64,000 nt of DNA. Origin: Leclercia sp. 29361. GTDB taxonomy: Bacteria > Pseudomonadota > Gammaproteobacteria > Enterobacterales > Enterobacteriaceae. This document shows positions 7,369 through 16,991 of this stretch, one piece after another. Position 1 is the stretch's first letter; each line of letters opens with the position of its first letter. A program made the translations under genes and the position numbers. The stretch is taken from NCBI RefSeq assembly GCF_011290365.1, contig NZ_CP049786.1:1364001-1428000 (forward strand), written 5' to 3'. Under the pieces are notes generated by a model that was not told the origin of the DNA, did no database searches, and saw nothing but the letters and a program-made list of their open reading frames with translations.

Positions 7369-10040
7369 AAATCCTCTGGGAATTCATTCAGTTCGGGTGG
7401 CGTATCGCGCGGCAGTGTAACACAAAAACCGGCTCCCCCTTCGGGACGGTTATGGGCCGTGATGGTGCCCCCGTGGACCTCAACAATCGCCTGGCAGATG
7501 GCCAGCCCCAGCCCGACGCCGGGAATGGCGGACTCCTTATTCCCACGGGCGAACTTATCAAAGATAGCCTGTTCCTGACCCGCCGGAATGCCGGGACCGG
7601 TATCCCACACCTCCAGCTGCAGCTGTTCGGGAGTGACGCTGGCATGAATACCGATTTGCGCTCTGCTCCCCGCGTATTTCCCTGCGTTCTCCAGCAGGTT
7701 AATCAGCACCCGCTCGAACAGTGGGCCATCCACGTGGATCAACGCCAGCGGATCGGCCATATCGAGCGCGATATGCCGGCCACCCAGACCCGGCTCCAGC
7801 GTTTTTAAGGCGCTGCCGATCACCTCTTCCAGCGTCAGCCACTCTTTTTTCAGGTTAAAGCCGCCGGACTGGATCCGCGCCATATCCAGCAGGTTGTTCA
7901 CCAGCCGGGTGGTATTCAGGACGTGCTGGCGGATCTCGCTGGCCTGCGGGGCGTGGCGGGAGCCCTCGGCCGCCAGGTCGAGGGTCAGGATCTCCGACTG
8001 GCCGAACAGCACCGTCAGCGGGGTGCGCAGATCGTGGGAGAGGGCCGCCAGCAGCGAGTTGCGAATGCTCTCCCGCTCGCTGGCTAACCGCGCCTGCTCT
8101 TCGCTGGCGGTCAGTGCCAGCCGCTCGAGGGCATTGGCAACCAGCAGGGTAAAGGTCTCCAGCAGGCGCTGCTGCTCGGGGATCATCAGCTGACGCAGGT
8201 TGGACGGCTCGACGATGACCACCCCCTGATGCTGCAGCGGCAGGATAAGATACGGCACGCCGGGCAGGGTATCGGTTCCCGCCCCGGCGGGCTGGCCCTT
8301 GTCAAAGCTCCAGCGGGCAATGGCCTCATCCCAGGGCGTCATGCCCGAGGCCGGGGTCAGCGGGCGCAGCTGGCCCTCCTGATCCGGCAGCAGGATCAGG
8401 CTGCGGGCGTGAAAGGTGGAGTGAATAAACTGCTGGCTGGTCTGAACGATATCCTGCGGCGTGCGGCCCACCGCCAGCGCCTTCGACATCTCATACAGAT
8501 GGCGGGTGCGCTGCTCGCGGTAGCGGGCGATCCGCGCCTGATAGCGCACCCCCGCCGTCAGGTTGCCGATCAGCAAGCCCACCGCCAGCATCACGGCAAA
8601 GGTGAGGACATACTGCACGTCCGACACCGCCAGAGTGCCGCGCGGGGCGATGAAAAAGAGATCGAAGCTGACCACGTTGATCACCGTAGCCAGCACCGAG
8701 GGCCAGCGGCCGTAAAACAGTGCCACCACCACCACCCCAAGCAGGTAGATCATCACCAGGTTGGCGGCGTCAAATTCCGGTAGCCACTGGCTGGCGATAA
8801 CGGTGATCAGGGCGCAGAGCAGCACCGCCACCAGACAGCCGCGCAGCTGGATCCGCCATTTATCACTGAACGTCCTGTTATCCGGGGTTCTGGCGGGCAG
8901 GGCCGCGGGCTTGTCGTCGAGGGCGACGATCAGCAGGTCGAGGTCCGGCGCACGCTGCGCCAGCCTGTCAGCAAAGGTGTCCCGGTTGAACCAGCGGCGA
9001 TGGGAACGCCTGCCGATAACAATCTTGCCGAGGTTATGCTCCCGGGCGTAACGCAAAATGGCTTTGTCTTCTGCCTGTTCCGCCAGGGTAGCGGTTTCAG
9101 CCCCCAGCTCCTGGGCCAGCCGCAGGGCGCTGAGAATGGCGCGGCGCTGGTTCTCCGGCAGGCGGTGCAGCTGCGGGGTCTCGACGTAGACGGCGTGCCA
9201 GACGCTGCCGAATTTCGCCGCCAGACGCGCGGCGGTACGCACCAGCTTTTCATTGCCGCTGCCGTGACCGATACAGAGCAGGATCGCATCGCGGGTATGC
9301 CACACTTTTTCCTCGCCCTGACGATCGCGCCAGGCCCTCATCTGATCGTCCACCCGGTCGGCGGTGCGGCGCAGGGCCAGCTCGCGCAGGGCGATCAAAT
9401 TGCCTTTACGGAAGAAGTGTTCGATGGCCCGCTCGGCCTGCCCGGCAATGTAAACCTTGCCTTCGTGCAGGCGCTGGCGCAGATCGTCCGGGGGCAGATC
9501 CACCAGCACCACTTCGTCCGCCGCGTCGAAGAACGGGTCCGGGACGGTCTCCCGGACTTGAACCCCGGTGACGCCGCTGACCACGTCGTTAAGACTCTCC
9601 AGATGCTGGACGTTGACGGTGGTAAAGACATCGATGCCCGCCTCAAGCAGCTCTTCGACGTCCTGCCAGCGTTTAGGGTGGCGCGAGCCGGGGGCGTTGC
9701 TGTGTGCCAGCTCGTCCATCAGGATCAGCGCCGGACGGCGGGCGAGGGCGGCATCGAGATCGAATTCGGTTACCAGGCGCCCGCGATGATGAATGCGCCG
9801 GGGCGGCTGGGTCGCCAGCCCGGCCAGCAGGGCGGCGGTCTCCTGACGACCGTGGGTTTCCGCCACGCCGATCAAAATATCGAGCCCCTGGGCGCGCAGA
9901 CGCTGCGCTTCACTGAGCATGGCGAAGGTCTTACCGACGCCCGCGCAGGCGCCGAAGAAGATTTTCAGCTTGCCGCGATGGGGGGCGGCAGCCTGCTCCA
10001 GTAATTTGTCCGGGTCCGGGCGCTGAGGCTCGTCGATCAT
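7365..10040 (-). CDS. kdpD: Sensor histidine kinase KdpD
   Basis: Membrane sensor kinase/phosphatase for KdpE. The 891 residues show, in order: the N-terminal KdpD domain with Walker A GACAGVGKT (30-38) and Walker B-like LMDELAH; a universal-stress-protein-like domain (about 250-370); four closely spaced membrane segments (about 400-500); a GAF-like region (about 520-640); the phosphoacceptor His669 in SHDLRTP; and a HATPase domain with DTGPGIP and GVGLGLA. Its ATG directly abuts the kdpC stop codon. In E. coli it responds to K+ and also binds cyclic-di-AMP-like or EIIA-Ntr inputs in some relatives; those inputs cannot be judged here. Confidence 0.97.
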   Translation of the reverse strand: MIDEPQRPDPDKLLEQAAAPHRGKLKIFFGACAGVGKTFAMLSEAQRLRAQGLDILIGVAETHGRQETAALLAGLATQPPRRIHHRGRLVTEFDLDAALARRPALILMDELAHSNAPGSRHPKRWQDVEELLEAGIDVFTTVNVQHLESLNDVVSGVTGVQVRETVPDPFFDAADEVVLVDLPPDDLRQRLHEGKVYIAGQAERAIEHFFRKGNLIALRELALRRTADRVDDQMRAWRDRQGEEKVWHTRDAILLCIGHGSGNEKLVRTAARLAAKFGSVWHAVYVETPQLHRLPENQRRAILSALRLAQELGAETATLAEQAEDKAILRYAREHNLGKIVIGRRSHRRWFNRDTFADRLAQRAPDLDLLIVALDDKPAALPARTPDNRTFSDKWRIQLRGCLVAVLLCALITVIASQWLPEFDAANLVMIYLLGVVVVALFYGRWPSVLATVINVVSFDLFFIAPRGTLAVSDVQYVLTFAVMLAVGLLIGNLTAGVRYQARIARYREQRTRHLYEMSKALAVGRTPQDIVQTSQQFIHSTFHARSLILLPDQEGQLRPLTPASGMTPWDEAIARWSFDKGQPAGAGTDTLPGVPYLILPLQHQGVVIVEPSNLRQLMIPEQQRLLETFTLLVANALERLALTASEEQARLASERESIRNSLLAALSHDLRTPLTVLFGQSEILTLDLAAEGSRHAPQASEIRQHVLNTTRLVNNLLDMARIQSGGFNLKKEWLTLEEVIGSALKTLEPGLGGRHIALDMADPLALIHVDGPLFERVLINLLENAGKYAGSRAQIGIHASVTPEQLQLEVWDTGPGIPAGQEQAIFDKFARGNKESAIPGVGLGLAICQAIVEVHGGTITAHNRPEGGAGFCVTLPRDTPPELNEFPEDL

Positions 10041-10616
10041 TTAGGGTTTCCTTAGTGCGTCCAGCGCCAGATTTAATTCAACAATGTTGACCACCGCCCC
10101 GCCCATCGCGCTGAACAGCGGTTTTTGGGTATGTTCCGCTACCAGTTGGCTGAGTTGCGCGGGCGCTATCTGACGCGCCTGCGCCACGCGCGGGATCTGC
10201 CAGGCGACGGCCTGCGGCGTCAGGCTGTAGTCCAGCCCGCTGGCCGAGGCGGTCACCAGCTCAACCGGCACCGCCTGGCTGGCCTGCGGGTTGGCGACGC
10301 GTAATGCCGCAACCCGTGCGCGAACGGCGTTATCCAGCTCAGGGTTGCTGCCCGCCAGGTTGCTGCCGCCCGAGGCCAGCGGATTATACGGGCTTTCTGC
10401 CGTGGCGGAAGGACGTCCGTGAAAGTAACCTGCTCCGGTAAAGTCTTGTCCAATCAGGCGGGAACCGCGGATCTCCTCCTGCTGGCGGATAAGGGATCCG
10501 TTAGCCTGGTCGGCAAACCACCACTGCCCCAGGGCGGTAGTTACCAGCGGATAGGCACCCCCGGTGATCAGGGCCAGCAGAATAAACAACAGTATAGCGG
10601 GACGTAACATAGCCAT
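10041..10616 (-). CDS. kdpC: K+-transporting ATPase subunit KdpC
   Basis: Accessory subunit that stabilises ATP binding to KdpB in the KdpFABC complex. It has 191 residues with one N-terminal membrane helix (about 5-30, [18 protein letters not shown]) and a large periplasmic domain. The conserved [14 protein letters not shown] motif near residue 130 and the C-terminal [11 protein letters not shown] are family hallmarks. It is 12 bp downstream of kdpB and has no gap before kdpD. Confidence 0.97.
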   Translation of the reverse strand: MAMLRPAILLFILLALITGGAYPLVTTALGQWWFADQANGSLIRQQEEIRGSRLIGQDFTGAGYFHGRPSATAESPYNPLASGGSNLAGSNPELDNAVRARVAALRVANPQASQAVPVELVTASASGLDYSLTPQAVAWQIPRVAQARQIAPAQLSQLVAEHTQKPLFSAMGGAVVNIVELNLALDALRKP

Positions 10617-10628
10617 TTGATTTTCCTC

Positions 10629-12677
10629 TTAAACCAGCCCGAACAGGGTGAGTACCAGGTCGATGGCCTTAATGCCGATAAAGGGCACCACCAGCCCACC
10701 CAGACCGTAAATCCACAGATTGCGGCGCAGCATGGCGGCGGCGGTGAGCGGCTTGTAGCTCACCCCTTTCAGCGCCAGCGGGATCAGAAAGACAATGATC
10801 AGGGCGTTAAAGATCACCGCGCTCAGGATGGCCGAGGCGGGGGAGTGCAGGTGCATCACGTTGAGGGCATTCAGCTGCGGATAGGTCGCTGCAAACGCCG
10901 CCGGGATGATGGCGAAGTATTTCGCCACGTCGTTGGCGATGCTGAAGGTGGTCAGCGAGCCCCGGGTCATCAGCATCTGTTTGCCGATATGCACCACCTC
11001 AATCAGCTTGGTCGGGTTGGAGTCGAGGTCGACCATATTCCCCGCCTCTTTTGCCGCCTGGGTGCCGGAGTTCATCGCCACCGCCACATCCGCCTGGGCG
11101 AGGGCCGGGGCGTCGTTGGTGCCATCCCCGGTCATCGCCACCAGCCGTCCTTCAGCCTGGTACTGGCGGATCAGCGCCAGTTTGGCCTCCGGCGTTGCCT
11201 CGGAGAGGAAATCATCCACCCCCGCTTCGGCGGCAATGGCGGCGGCGGTCAGACGGTTATCCCCGGTGATCATCACCGTTTTGATGCCCATTTTACGCAG
11301 CTGGGCAAAACGCTCCTTGATGCCGCCTTTGACGATGTCCTTCAGGGCGATCACCCCCAGCACGGTAGCCCCTTCGGCCACCACCAGCGGGGTGGCCCCC
11401 TGACGGGCGACGTTCTCCACCAGAGTATCGACCTGCGGCGGGAAGTGGCCGTTGTTGGCGGCGATATGCCGGCGAATGGCATCCACCGAGCCCTTACGAA
11501 TCATCCGCTCCTGGAAGTTAATCCCGCTCATCCGCGTCTGCGCCGTAAAGGGCACAAAAGTGGCATGCAAGCTCTGCACGTCGCGCTGGCGCAGGTTAAA
11601 GCGCTGTTTGGCGAGGATCACGATGCTGCGGCCTTCCGGGGTTTCATCCGCCAGCGAGGCCAGTTGGGCAGCATCGGCCAGCGTTTTTTCCTCCACGCCC
11701 GGGGCGGGCAGGAATTCGGAGGCCTGACGGTTGCCGAGGGTGATGGTGCCGGTTTTATCCAGCAGCAATACGTCGACGTCGCCCGCCGCCTCCACCGCAC
11801 GACCGCTGGTGGCGATGACGTTTGCGGCAAGCATTCGGCTCATGCCCGCCACGCCGATGGCCGATAGCAGGCCGCCAATGGTGGTCGGGATCAGGCAGAC
11901 CAGCAGGGCAATCAGGACGGTGACGCTCACCGCCGTGCCGCCATACGACGAGAAGGGCCACAGGGTGGCGGTCGCCAGCAGGAAGACGATAGTCAGCGCC
12001 ACCAGCAGGATTGTGAGGGCGATTTCGTTCGGGGTTTTACGCCGCTGGGCGCCTTCCACCATGGCGATCATCCGGTCGAGGAAGGTCTCCCCCGGGTTAA
12101 CGCTGCACTGGATCACCAGCCAGTCGGAGAGAATGCGCGTCCCGCCGGTGACCGAGGCAAAATCACCCCCGGACTCGCGGATCACTGGCGCGGATTCGCC
12201 GGTGATGGCGCTCTCATCCACCGAGGCGCCCCCTTCGATGACTTCCCCGTCACAGGGGATAATGTCTCCGGCCTCCACCAGCACGATGTCGCCCTTGCGC
12301 AGCGTGTCCGCCGGCACCCGGTCGGTATCGGCACCGTATTTCGCTTCGCGCAGCTTGCGGGCAAACGCCGTTTTCTGCACCCCTTTGAGGCTGTTGGCCT
12401 GCGCTTTACTGCGTCCTTCCGCCAGCGCTTCGGCGACGTTGGCAAACAGCACGGTGAACCACAGCCACAGGCTGATTGCCGCAGTAAACGAGGCGCTCCC
12501 TGGAAGCAGCCCACCTGCCATGGCAAGGGCCAGCAGGGTGGTCAGCAGGCTGCCCAGCCAGACAATAAACATCACCGGATTGCGCCACTGCACGCGCGGG
12601 TCGATTTTTTTAACCGCATCCATCAGCGCCTGACGAACCAGCGAGGGTTCGAGCAGGGCCAGTTGCTTACGACTCAT
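10629..12677 (-). CDS. kdpB: K+-transporting P-type ATPase, ATP-binding subunit KdpB
   Basis: Catalytic P-type ATPase subunit. It has 682 residues from the start [10 protein letters not shown]; a nearby upstream ATG adding two residues (MV) is less likely. Phosphorylated Asp307 is in DKTGT. The actuator loop TGES includes Ser162, whose inhibitory phosphorylation is known in E. coli. [15 protein letters not shown] forms the Mg2+/P-domain motif. The membrane coupling segment includes [12 protein letters not shown]. The 18-bp gap to kdpA and 12-bp gap to kdpC fit a single operon. Confidence 0.98.
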   Translation of the reverse strand: MSRKQLALLEPSLVRQALMDAVKKIDPRVQWRNPVMFIVWLGSLLTTLLALAMAGGLLPGSASFTAAISLWLWFTVLFANVAEALAEGRSKAQANSLKGVQKTAFARKLREAKYGADTDRVPADTLRKGDIVLVEAGDIIPCDGEVIEGGASVDESAITGESAPVIRESGGDFASVTGGTRILSDWLVIQCSVNPGETFLDRMIAMVEGAQRRKTPNEIALTILLVALTIVFLLATATLWPFSSYGGTAVSVTVLIALLVCLIPTTIGGLLSAIGVAGMSRMLAANVIATSGRAVEAAGDVDVLLLDKTGTITLGNRQASEFLPAPGVEEKTLADAAQLASLADETPEGRSIVILAKQRFNLRQRDVQSLHATFVPFTAQTRMSGINFQERMIRKGSVDAIRRHIAANNGHFPPQVDTLVENVARQGATPLVVAEGATVLGVIALKDIVKGGIKERFAQLRKMGIKTVMITGDNRLTAAAIAAEAGVDDFLSEATPEAKLALIRQYQAEGRLVAMTGDGTNDAPALAQADVAVAMNSGTQAAKEAGNMVDLDSNPTKLIEVVHIGKQMLMTRGSLTTFSIANDVAKYFAIIPAAFAATYPQLNALNVMHLHSPASAILSAVIFNALIIVFLIPLALKGVSYKPLTAAAMLRRNLWIYGLGGLVVPFIGIKAIDLVLTLFGLV

Positions 12678-12695
12678 GACCATTACTCCGCAAAA

Positions 12696-14375
12696 TCAGC
12701 GTAAAGAGAGATGTTCCGCGACCGGGCCTAAGGCGAGGGCGGGAATAAAGGTAAGGGCGCCCACCAGCAGGACGGTGCCAATCAGCAGACCGACAAATAG
12801 CGCACCGTGGGTGGGTAGCGTGCCGCCAGAGGCGGGCTGGCGGGTCTTATTGACCAGCGATCCGGCGATCGCCATCACCGGGATAATTACCCCAAAGCGT
12901 CCGATTAACATGCAGAACGCCAGCAGGCAGTTCCAGAACGGCGAGTTGGCGCTCAGCCCCGCAAAGGCGCTGCCGTTGTTGTTGGACGCCGACGAAACCG
13001 CGTACAACACCTCACTGAACCCGTGGATCCCGGGGTTGAAGATGCCGCTGCGTCCGGCCTCGGTCATCAGTGCCAGGGCGGTACCGAGCAGGACCAGCGC
13101 CGGGGTGACGAGGATCGCCAGCGCGGTGAGCTTCATCTCCCGCACGTCGATTTTTTTGCCCAGATATTCCGGGGTGCGGCCAATCATCAGCCCGGCGATA
13201 AAGACCGCCAGCAGCACGAACAGCAGCATCCCGTACAGGCCCGATCCAACGCCGCCAAACACCACTTCACCAATCTGCATCAGCCACAGCGGGATCATCC
13301 CGCCCAGCGCGGTGAAGGAGTCGTGCATGGCATTGACCGCCCCGCAGGAGGCGGCGGTGGTCACCACGGCGTACAGGCTGCTGGCGAGAATGCCAAAGCG
13401 GCTCTCTTTGCCCTCCATATTGCTGTTGCTGTCGGCACCCAGCAGCATGAAGTGGCTGTTGCCCTGCCACTCCGCCCACATCACCAGCGCGGCGCAGATC
13501 GCAAATATGATGGACATGGTCCAGAGGATCGCGTGCCCCTGGCGGCGATCGCTGACCGCCTCGCCAAAAGCAAAGCACAGCGCGGTGGGGATCAGAAAGA
13601 TCGCCAGCATCTGCACGGCGTTAGTCAGGGCGGTCGGGTTCTCAAACGGATGGGCTGAGTTCGCATTAAAGAAGCCGCCCCCGTTGGTACCGAGCATTTT
13701 GATCGCCTCCTGGGAGGCCACTGGCCCCATCGGCAGCAGCTGTTTGGCCCCTTCCAGCGAGGTGAAGGGCTGATACGGCAGCAGGTTTTGCAGCACGCCC
13801 TGCTGGATAAACAGCAGTGCGATGACCAGCGACAGCGGCAGCAACACCCACAGGGTTATGCGGGTCAGGTCGACCCAGGCATTGCCCAGGGTGGTGACAT
13901 TCTGGCGGGCAAAGGCGCGGGTGAGGGCGAAGATTACCGCGATGCCGCTGGCCGCTGAGAGAAAGTTTTGCACCGTCAGCCCGGCCATCTGGCTGAAATA
14001 GCTCAGGGTGGTCTCCCCGGCATAGGACTGCCAGTTGGTATTGCTGACAAAGCTGACGGCGGTGTTCAGCGCCAGATGCCAGGAGAGGCCGGGGAGCTGC
14101 TGCGGGTTGAGCGGCAGATATCCCTGCAACATAAGCATGGCGAACAGCGCTGCCAGGCCTACCCCGTTCAGCAGCAGAATTGCCATGAGATAGTGACGCC
14201 AGCCCATTTCTGCGGTGCCGATCCCGAGCAGGCGCAGCAGTCCTGCATCAAGGGCTTGCACCCCAGGGAGCGGCAGGCCGTTAATCATCCGTGCCAGCCA
14301 CATCCCCAGCGGCCGGGCAAGTATGAATAGCACCAGCAGAAAGCCGGCGATAAGCAGAAATCCTTGTGCGGCCAT
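12696..14375 (-). CDS. kdpA: K+-transporting ATPase, channel-like subunit KdpA
   Basis: K+-selective subunit of KdpFABC, related to the Trk/Ktr superfamily, with about ten membrane helices. It has 559 residues (E. coli 557) from the start [11 protein letters not shown]. Four selectivity-filter loops are visible, including [34 protein letters not shown] and [12 protein letters not shown]. The ATG shares its A with the kdpF stop codon (TGATG). An open frame continues 32 codons upstream, but that is the shadow of kdpF. Confidence 0.98.
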   Translation of the reverse strand: MAAQGFLLIAGFLLVLFILARPLGMWLARMINGLPLPGVQALDAGLLRLLGIGTAEMGWRHYLMAILLLNGVGLAALFAMLMLQGYLPLNPQQLPGLSWHLALNTAVSFVSNTNWQSYAGETTLSYFSQMAGLTVQNFLSAASGIAVIFALTRAFARQNVTTLGNAWVDLTRITLWVLLPLSLVIALLFIQQGVLQNLLPYQPFTSLEGAKQLLPMGPVASQEAIKMLGTNGGGFFNANSAHPFENPTALTNAVQMLAIFLIPTALCFAFGEAVSDRRQGHAILWTMSIIFAICAALVMWAEWQGNSHFMLLGADSNSNMEGKESRFGILASSLYAVVTTAASCGAVNAMHDSFTALGGMIPLWLMQIGEVVFGGVGSGLYGMLLFVLLAVFIAGLMIGRTPEYLGKKIDVREMKLTALAILVTPALVLLGTALALMTEAGRSGIFNPGIHGFSEVLYAVSSASNNNGSAFAGLSANSPFWNCLLAFCMLIGRFGVIIPVMAIAGSLVNKTRQPASGGTLPTHGALFVGLLIGTVLLVGALTFIPALALGPVAEHLSLR

Positions 14376-14464
14376 CAGAATGCCTCCGCGTTCAACAGGG
14401 CATAAATCAGATATCCCAGTAACAGGAATACCAGCACGATGCCCGCAATTACACCTGCACTCAC
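14375..14464 (-). CDS. kdpF: KdpF, small stabilising subunit of the K+ ATPase (GTG start)
   Basis: 29-residue single-span membrane peptide that sits with KdpA and KdpB and stabilises the complex. The frame reads GTG-AGT-GCA and yields a hydrophobic core [19 protein letters not shown] followed by NAEAF. The start is GTG at 14464, with a strong ggaggtgaatt Shine-Dalgarno in front. The stop overlaps the kdpA start by one base. It is too short for standard ORF lists and easily missed. Length, sequence style and position match E. coli kdpF. Confidence 0.95.
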   Translation of the reverse strand: MSAGVIAGIVLVFLLLGYLIYALLNAEAF

Positions 14465-14489
14465 AATTCACCTCCGGGTGACATTAGTA

Positions 14490-14563
14490 ATGGTGCAAAG
14501 GGTAAAATTTCGGTCGCAAAGATTTCGCAAAAATCAGAGGGAGAGGTGTAAAAAAAGTATAAA
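14490..14563 (-). promoter_or_regulatory. kdp promoter region with KdpE-binding site
   Basis: On the minus strand, tttatactttttttaca (14547-14563) matches the E. coli KdpE site: a TTTATA element followed by a T run and ACA. Downstream come two ttgcga-type elements and a taccct stretch before the kdpF leader. The 309 bp from kdpF to ybfA hold only this promoter and an AT-rich stretch with possible ybfA promoter elements. Confidence 0.8.
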
Positions 14564-14773
14564 GAGGGATAAAACCATAATTTAACTAATGATTAGTATA
14601 AATTTAACTTTTCTGTAACTAAATTACGGCGTGATGTGTAAATATTCACTAAATGGATAAGAAAAAGTGGTCGGATGAGTAGTAAAATTACAGCCAAAGC
14701 GTTATTATTTTCATCAGATAAACAGTTTTACTTTTCCGGAGAGGGTTTCCGGCCAGAAAGAGGGGAGAAAATG

Positions 14774-14980
14774 ATGGAATTTTACAAAGCATATCCGGCA
14801 CATATCGTTTTTATTCGCCGCACTTTCGCTGTTCTGGCGGGTGTTCTGGCGTTACCAGTGATGCTTTTCTGGAAAGAACGTGCTCGTTTTTATAGCTATC
14901 TGCATCGCGTCTGGGCCAAAACCAGTGACAAACCGGTGTGGATGGATCAGGCCGAAAAAGCCACTTGTGATTTTTATTAA
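14774..14980 (+). CDS. ybfA: YbfA family small membrane protein
   Basis: 68-residue protein of unknown function. It has one hydrophobic segment (about 13-31, [19 protein letters not shown]) flanked by basic residues, then a conserved tail [15 protein letters not shown] and [13 protein letters not shown]. The start at 14774 gives the E. coli length; the adjacent ATG at 14771 is possible. The Shine-Dalgarno is aggggag. It is divergent from kdpF, as in E. coli, where it is upregulated with kdp and other stress conditions. A strong bidirectional terminator follows. Confidence 0.9.
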   Translation: MEFYKAYPAHIVFIRRTFAVLAGVLALPVMLFWKERARFYSYLHRVWAKTSDKPVWMDQAEKATCDFY

Positions 14981-15016
14981 GTATTAAGAAAGACTACACA
15001 CAGCACCTGCAGCAAT

Positions 15017-15050
15017 AAAAAAACCGCCATAGCAATATGGCGGTTTTTTT
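15017..15050. terminator. Bidirectional terminator after ybfA
   Basis: Perfect stem aaccgccata/tatggcggtt with seven-to-eight A and T on either side. It ends ybfA on the plus strand and can end the candidate sRNA on the minus strand. Confidence 0.92.
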
Positions 15051-15099
15051 TATCCCTCGGGATTCGCGGTCCGTTGGGAAGACTGCAACTCTACCAGAG
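15018..15099 (-). ncRNA. Candidate antitoxin-like sRNA of a type I toxin-antitoxin module
   Basis: Predicted from sequence only. A minus-strand promoter (15106-15134) would start transcription at about 15099, and the bidirectional hairpin (15017-15050) would end it, giving about 82 nt. The predicted 5' end ctctggtagagttgc is complementary to gcaactcgtaccagag (15271-15286) in the leader of the small plus-strand ORF at 15351, apart from one bulged G. This divergent arrangement with a short repeat is that of istR-1/tisB, orzO/zorO and timR/timP. Expression is not shown. Confidence 0.5.
15085..15099. repeat. Direct repeat, copy 1 (sRNA side)
   Basis: gcaactctaccagag. The second copy at 15271-15286 is identical except for one inserted G (gcaactcgtaccagag). 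Same orientation on the plus strand, so a minus-strand transcript of copy 1 pairs with a plus-strand transcript of copy 2. Confidence 0.7.
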
Positions 15100-15105
15100 A
15101 AGGCC

Positions 15106-15134
15106 ATTCTCGCTGAACGGAAACCTGTGGTCAA
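15106..15134 (-). promoter_or_regulatory. Predicted promoter of the candidate sRNA at 15018-15099
   Basis: Minus strand: TTGACC (15129-15134), 17-bp spacer, GAGAAT (15106-15111). The position seven bases downstream is 15099, exactly the start of the repeat. Confidence 0.5.
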
Positions 15135-15176
15135 ACCGCGTGACCTAAACATATTCTCAAAGAAGCGGAACATAGG

Positions 15177-15204
15177 TTTACCACCGGGCCATACCTTCTA
15201 TTAT
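15177..15204 (+). promoter_or_regulatory. Candidate promoter of the small ORF at 15351
   Basis: TTTACC (15177-15182), 16-bp spacer, TATTAT (15199-15204). It would give a leader of about 140 nt carrying repeat copy 2. No LexA box was seen here. Weak evidence. Confidence 0.3.
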
Positions 15205-15270
15205 GAACCGTCCCTTTTCGCCATCTCGCAAATGGGCACCGGTCCCGGGAAAGGTCTATCAACAACCGTT

Positions 15271-15286
15271 GCAACTCGTACCAGAG
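15271..15286 (+). repeat. Direct repeat, copy 2 (mRNA leader side)
   Basis: gcaactcgtaccagag, ending 64 nt before the ATG at 15351. It is the predicted pairing site of the sRNA. Confidence 0.7.
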
Positions 15287-15350
15287 CTTGTGTCTGCCGG
15301 ATTATCACCGGTGGTGAACGGTGGAGCGGTTAGTTTGCAGGGACCGCATA

Positions 15351-15458
15351 ATGAAACGCTATCTGTGTACCGCGTTCATTGTCGCCAGCGTATTCGTGGT
15401 AAGAAGTGACGATCCAGCCGTGTTCGTTACCCTTACTTCATTCACGCAGGACAAGTAG
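15351..15458 (+). CDS. Putative 35-residue membrane peptide, candidate type I toxin
   Basis: Not recognised as a named family. The product starts MKRYLCTAFIVASVFVV, a short basic n-region plus a 12-13-residue hydrophobic stretch like a signal sequence. A polar tail RSDDPAVFVTLTSFTQDK follows. A cagggacc sequence 5-12 nt before the ATG may serve as a weak Shine-Dalgarno. A perfect Rho-independent terminator follows the stop directly. The leader carries a repeat complementary to a predicted divergent sRNA. The layout resembles TimP/TimR, whose toxin also has a Sec-type signal sequence, but I cannot assert homology. It could be noncoding. A 68-codon overlapping frame at 15203-15409 has no Shine-Dalgarno. 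Confidence 0.45.
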   Translation: MKRYLCTAFIVASVFVVRSDDPAVFVTLTSFTQDK

Positions 15459-15462
15459 CGTT

Positions 15463-15489
15463 AAGGCCGCCATCAGGGCGGCCTTTTTT
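15463..15489 (+). terminator. Rho-independent terminator after the small ORF
   Basis: Stem aaggccgcc/ggcggcctt, loop atcag, then six T. It is placed five bases after the 35-codon ORF and 80 bp before phr, so a transcript must end here. The 588 bp from ybfA to phr contain no other gene. Confidence 0.9.
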
Positions 15490-15568
15490 ATGCCAGTATG
15501 GCTACACTTGTTAAAGCAAAGTATCCTCGGTGACTTGTAGATGTTACAGACGATAATCCTGGAGTGTT

Positions 15569-16981
15569 ATGGCCACCCATCTGGTCTGGTTTCGCGCCGA
15601 TCTGCGCATCCACGACAACCTGGCGCTTGCCGCCGCCTGCCGCGACAAAAATGCCCGTGTGCTGGCCCTTTTCATCGCCACGCCGCAACAGTGGCAACAG
15701 CACGCCATGGCACCGCGCCAGGCCGCGTTTCTTCACGCCCATCTCAACGGTCTGCAGCAGCAGCTCGCCGATAAAGGCATTCCGCTGCTGTATGCCCAGG
15801 TTGATGATTTTGCGGCGCAGGCTGAGAAAGTGGTTCAGCTTTGTGACGAGCATGACGTTACCCAACTCTTTTATAACTACCAGTACGAACTGAACGAGCA
15901 GCAGCGCGATCGCCAGCTGGAACGTATGCTGGAGGTGGTGACCTGTCAGGGATTTGATGACAGCGTTATCCTGCCCCCGGGCAGCGTCATGACCGGCAAT
16001 CACGAGATGTACAAAGTGTTTACGCCGTTTAAAAACGCCTGGCTGCGGCGGCTGAAAGAGGGGCTACCCGAGTGTGCGGCGGCACCTGCCGGGCGCGAAG
16101 GCGAGAAGGTCACGCCCGTGGCACTGGATTTTGACTATCCGCAGCAGCCGTTCGATACAGCGCTGTTTCCGGCGAGCGAGAAAGAGGCGATTGCCCGGCT
16201 GCGCCAGTTCTGCCAGCACGATGCGGGCGAGTATGAAACCCAGCGCGATTTCCCAGCGATTGAAGGTACCAGCCGTCTCTCCGCCTGTCTGACGCTGGGG
16301 GTGCTGTCTCCCCGTCAGTGCCTGCACAGATTGCTGGCTGAGCATCCCCAGGCGCTGGAGGGCGGGCCGGGCGCAGTGTGGCTAAACGAACTTATCTGGC
16401 GGGAGTTTTATCGTCACCTGATGACGTATCACCCTGATTTATGTAAATATCGACCATTCATCCGCTGGACTGATAATGTGAAGTGGCAGGCTGAAGATGC
16501 CCAGCTGCAGGCCTGGCAAGATGGACAGACCGGCTATCCGATCGTCGATGCCGCCATGCGCCAGCTGAATGAAACCGGCTGGATGCACAACCGCCTGCGG
16601 ATGATCACCGCCAGCTTCCTGGTGAAAGACCTGCTTATCGACTGGCGAGCCGGGGAGCGTTACTTTATTTCGCAGCTGATTGATGGCGATCTGGCCGCCA
16701 ACAATGGCGGCTGGCAGTGGGCGGCGTCAACCGGAACCGACGCGGCCCCCTATTTTCGTATTTTTAACCCGACAACCCAGGGGCAGAAGTTCGATACCGA
16801 CGGCGTGTTTATCCGCCGCTGGCTGCCGGAGCTGGCTACCGTGCCGGACAAGGCCATCCATGACCCCTGGACCTGGGCGGACAAGCAGGGGCTCACCCTC
16901 GATTATCCGCGCCCGGTTGTCGATCATAAACAGGCACGCGTCGCCACGCTGGCAGCGTATGAAGCCGCCCGGAAAGCGTAA
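15569..16981 (+). CDS. phr: Deoxyribodipyrimidine photolyase (CPD photolyase)
   Basis: Repairs cyclobutane pyrimidine dimers with blue light, using FADH- and a methenyl-THF antenna. It has 470 residues (E. coli 472). The N-terminal Rossmann antenna domain starts THLVWFRADLRIHDN. The C-terminal FAD domain has the signature TGYPIVDAAMRQL, WMHNRLRMITASFLVKDL and WQWAASTGTDAAPYFRIFNP, with the Trp residues of the electron-transfer chain. In E. coli, phr overlaps upstream ybgA; here ybgA is absent and phr has its own leader after a terminator. ybgI follows after 10 bp. Confidence 0.97.
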   Translation: MATHLVWFRADLRIHDNLALAAACRDKNARVLALFIATPQQWQQHAMAPRQAAFLHAHLNGLQQQLADKGIPLLYAQVDDFAAQAEKVVQLCDEHDVTQLFYNYQYELNEQQRDRQLERMLEVVTCQGFDDSVILPPGSVMTGNHEMYKVFTPFKNAWLRRLKEGLPECAAAPAGREGEKVTPVALDFDYPQQPFDTALFPASEKEAIARLRQFCQHDAGEYETQRDFPAIEGTSRLSACLTLGVLSPRQCLHRLLAEHPQALEGGPGAVWLNELIWREFYRHLMTYHPDLCKYRPFIRWTDNVKWQAEDAQLQAWQDGQTGYPIVDAAMRQLNETGWMHNRLRMITASFLVKDLLIDWRAGERYFISQLIDGDLAANNGGWQWAASTGTDAAPYFRIFNPTTQGQKFDTDGVFIRRWLPELATVPDKAIHDPWTWADKQGLTLDYPRPVVDHKQARVATLAAYEAARKA

Positions 16982-16991
16982 GGGAGCAACA

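Noticed and set aside
10617..11867. 416-codon plus-strand frame opposite kdpB
   Set aside because: His/Gly/Arg-rich shadow of the GC-rich kdpB gene.
15203..15409. 68-codon ORF overlapping the small ORF at 15351, resembling a mok/hok arrangement
   Set aside because: No Shine-Dalgarno, no hydrophobic segment, and it would start at the predicted promoter -10 itself.
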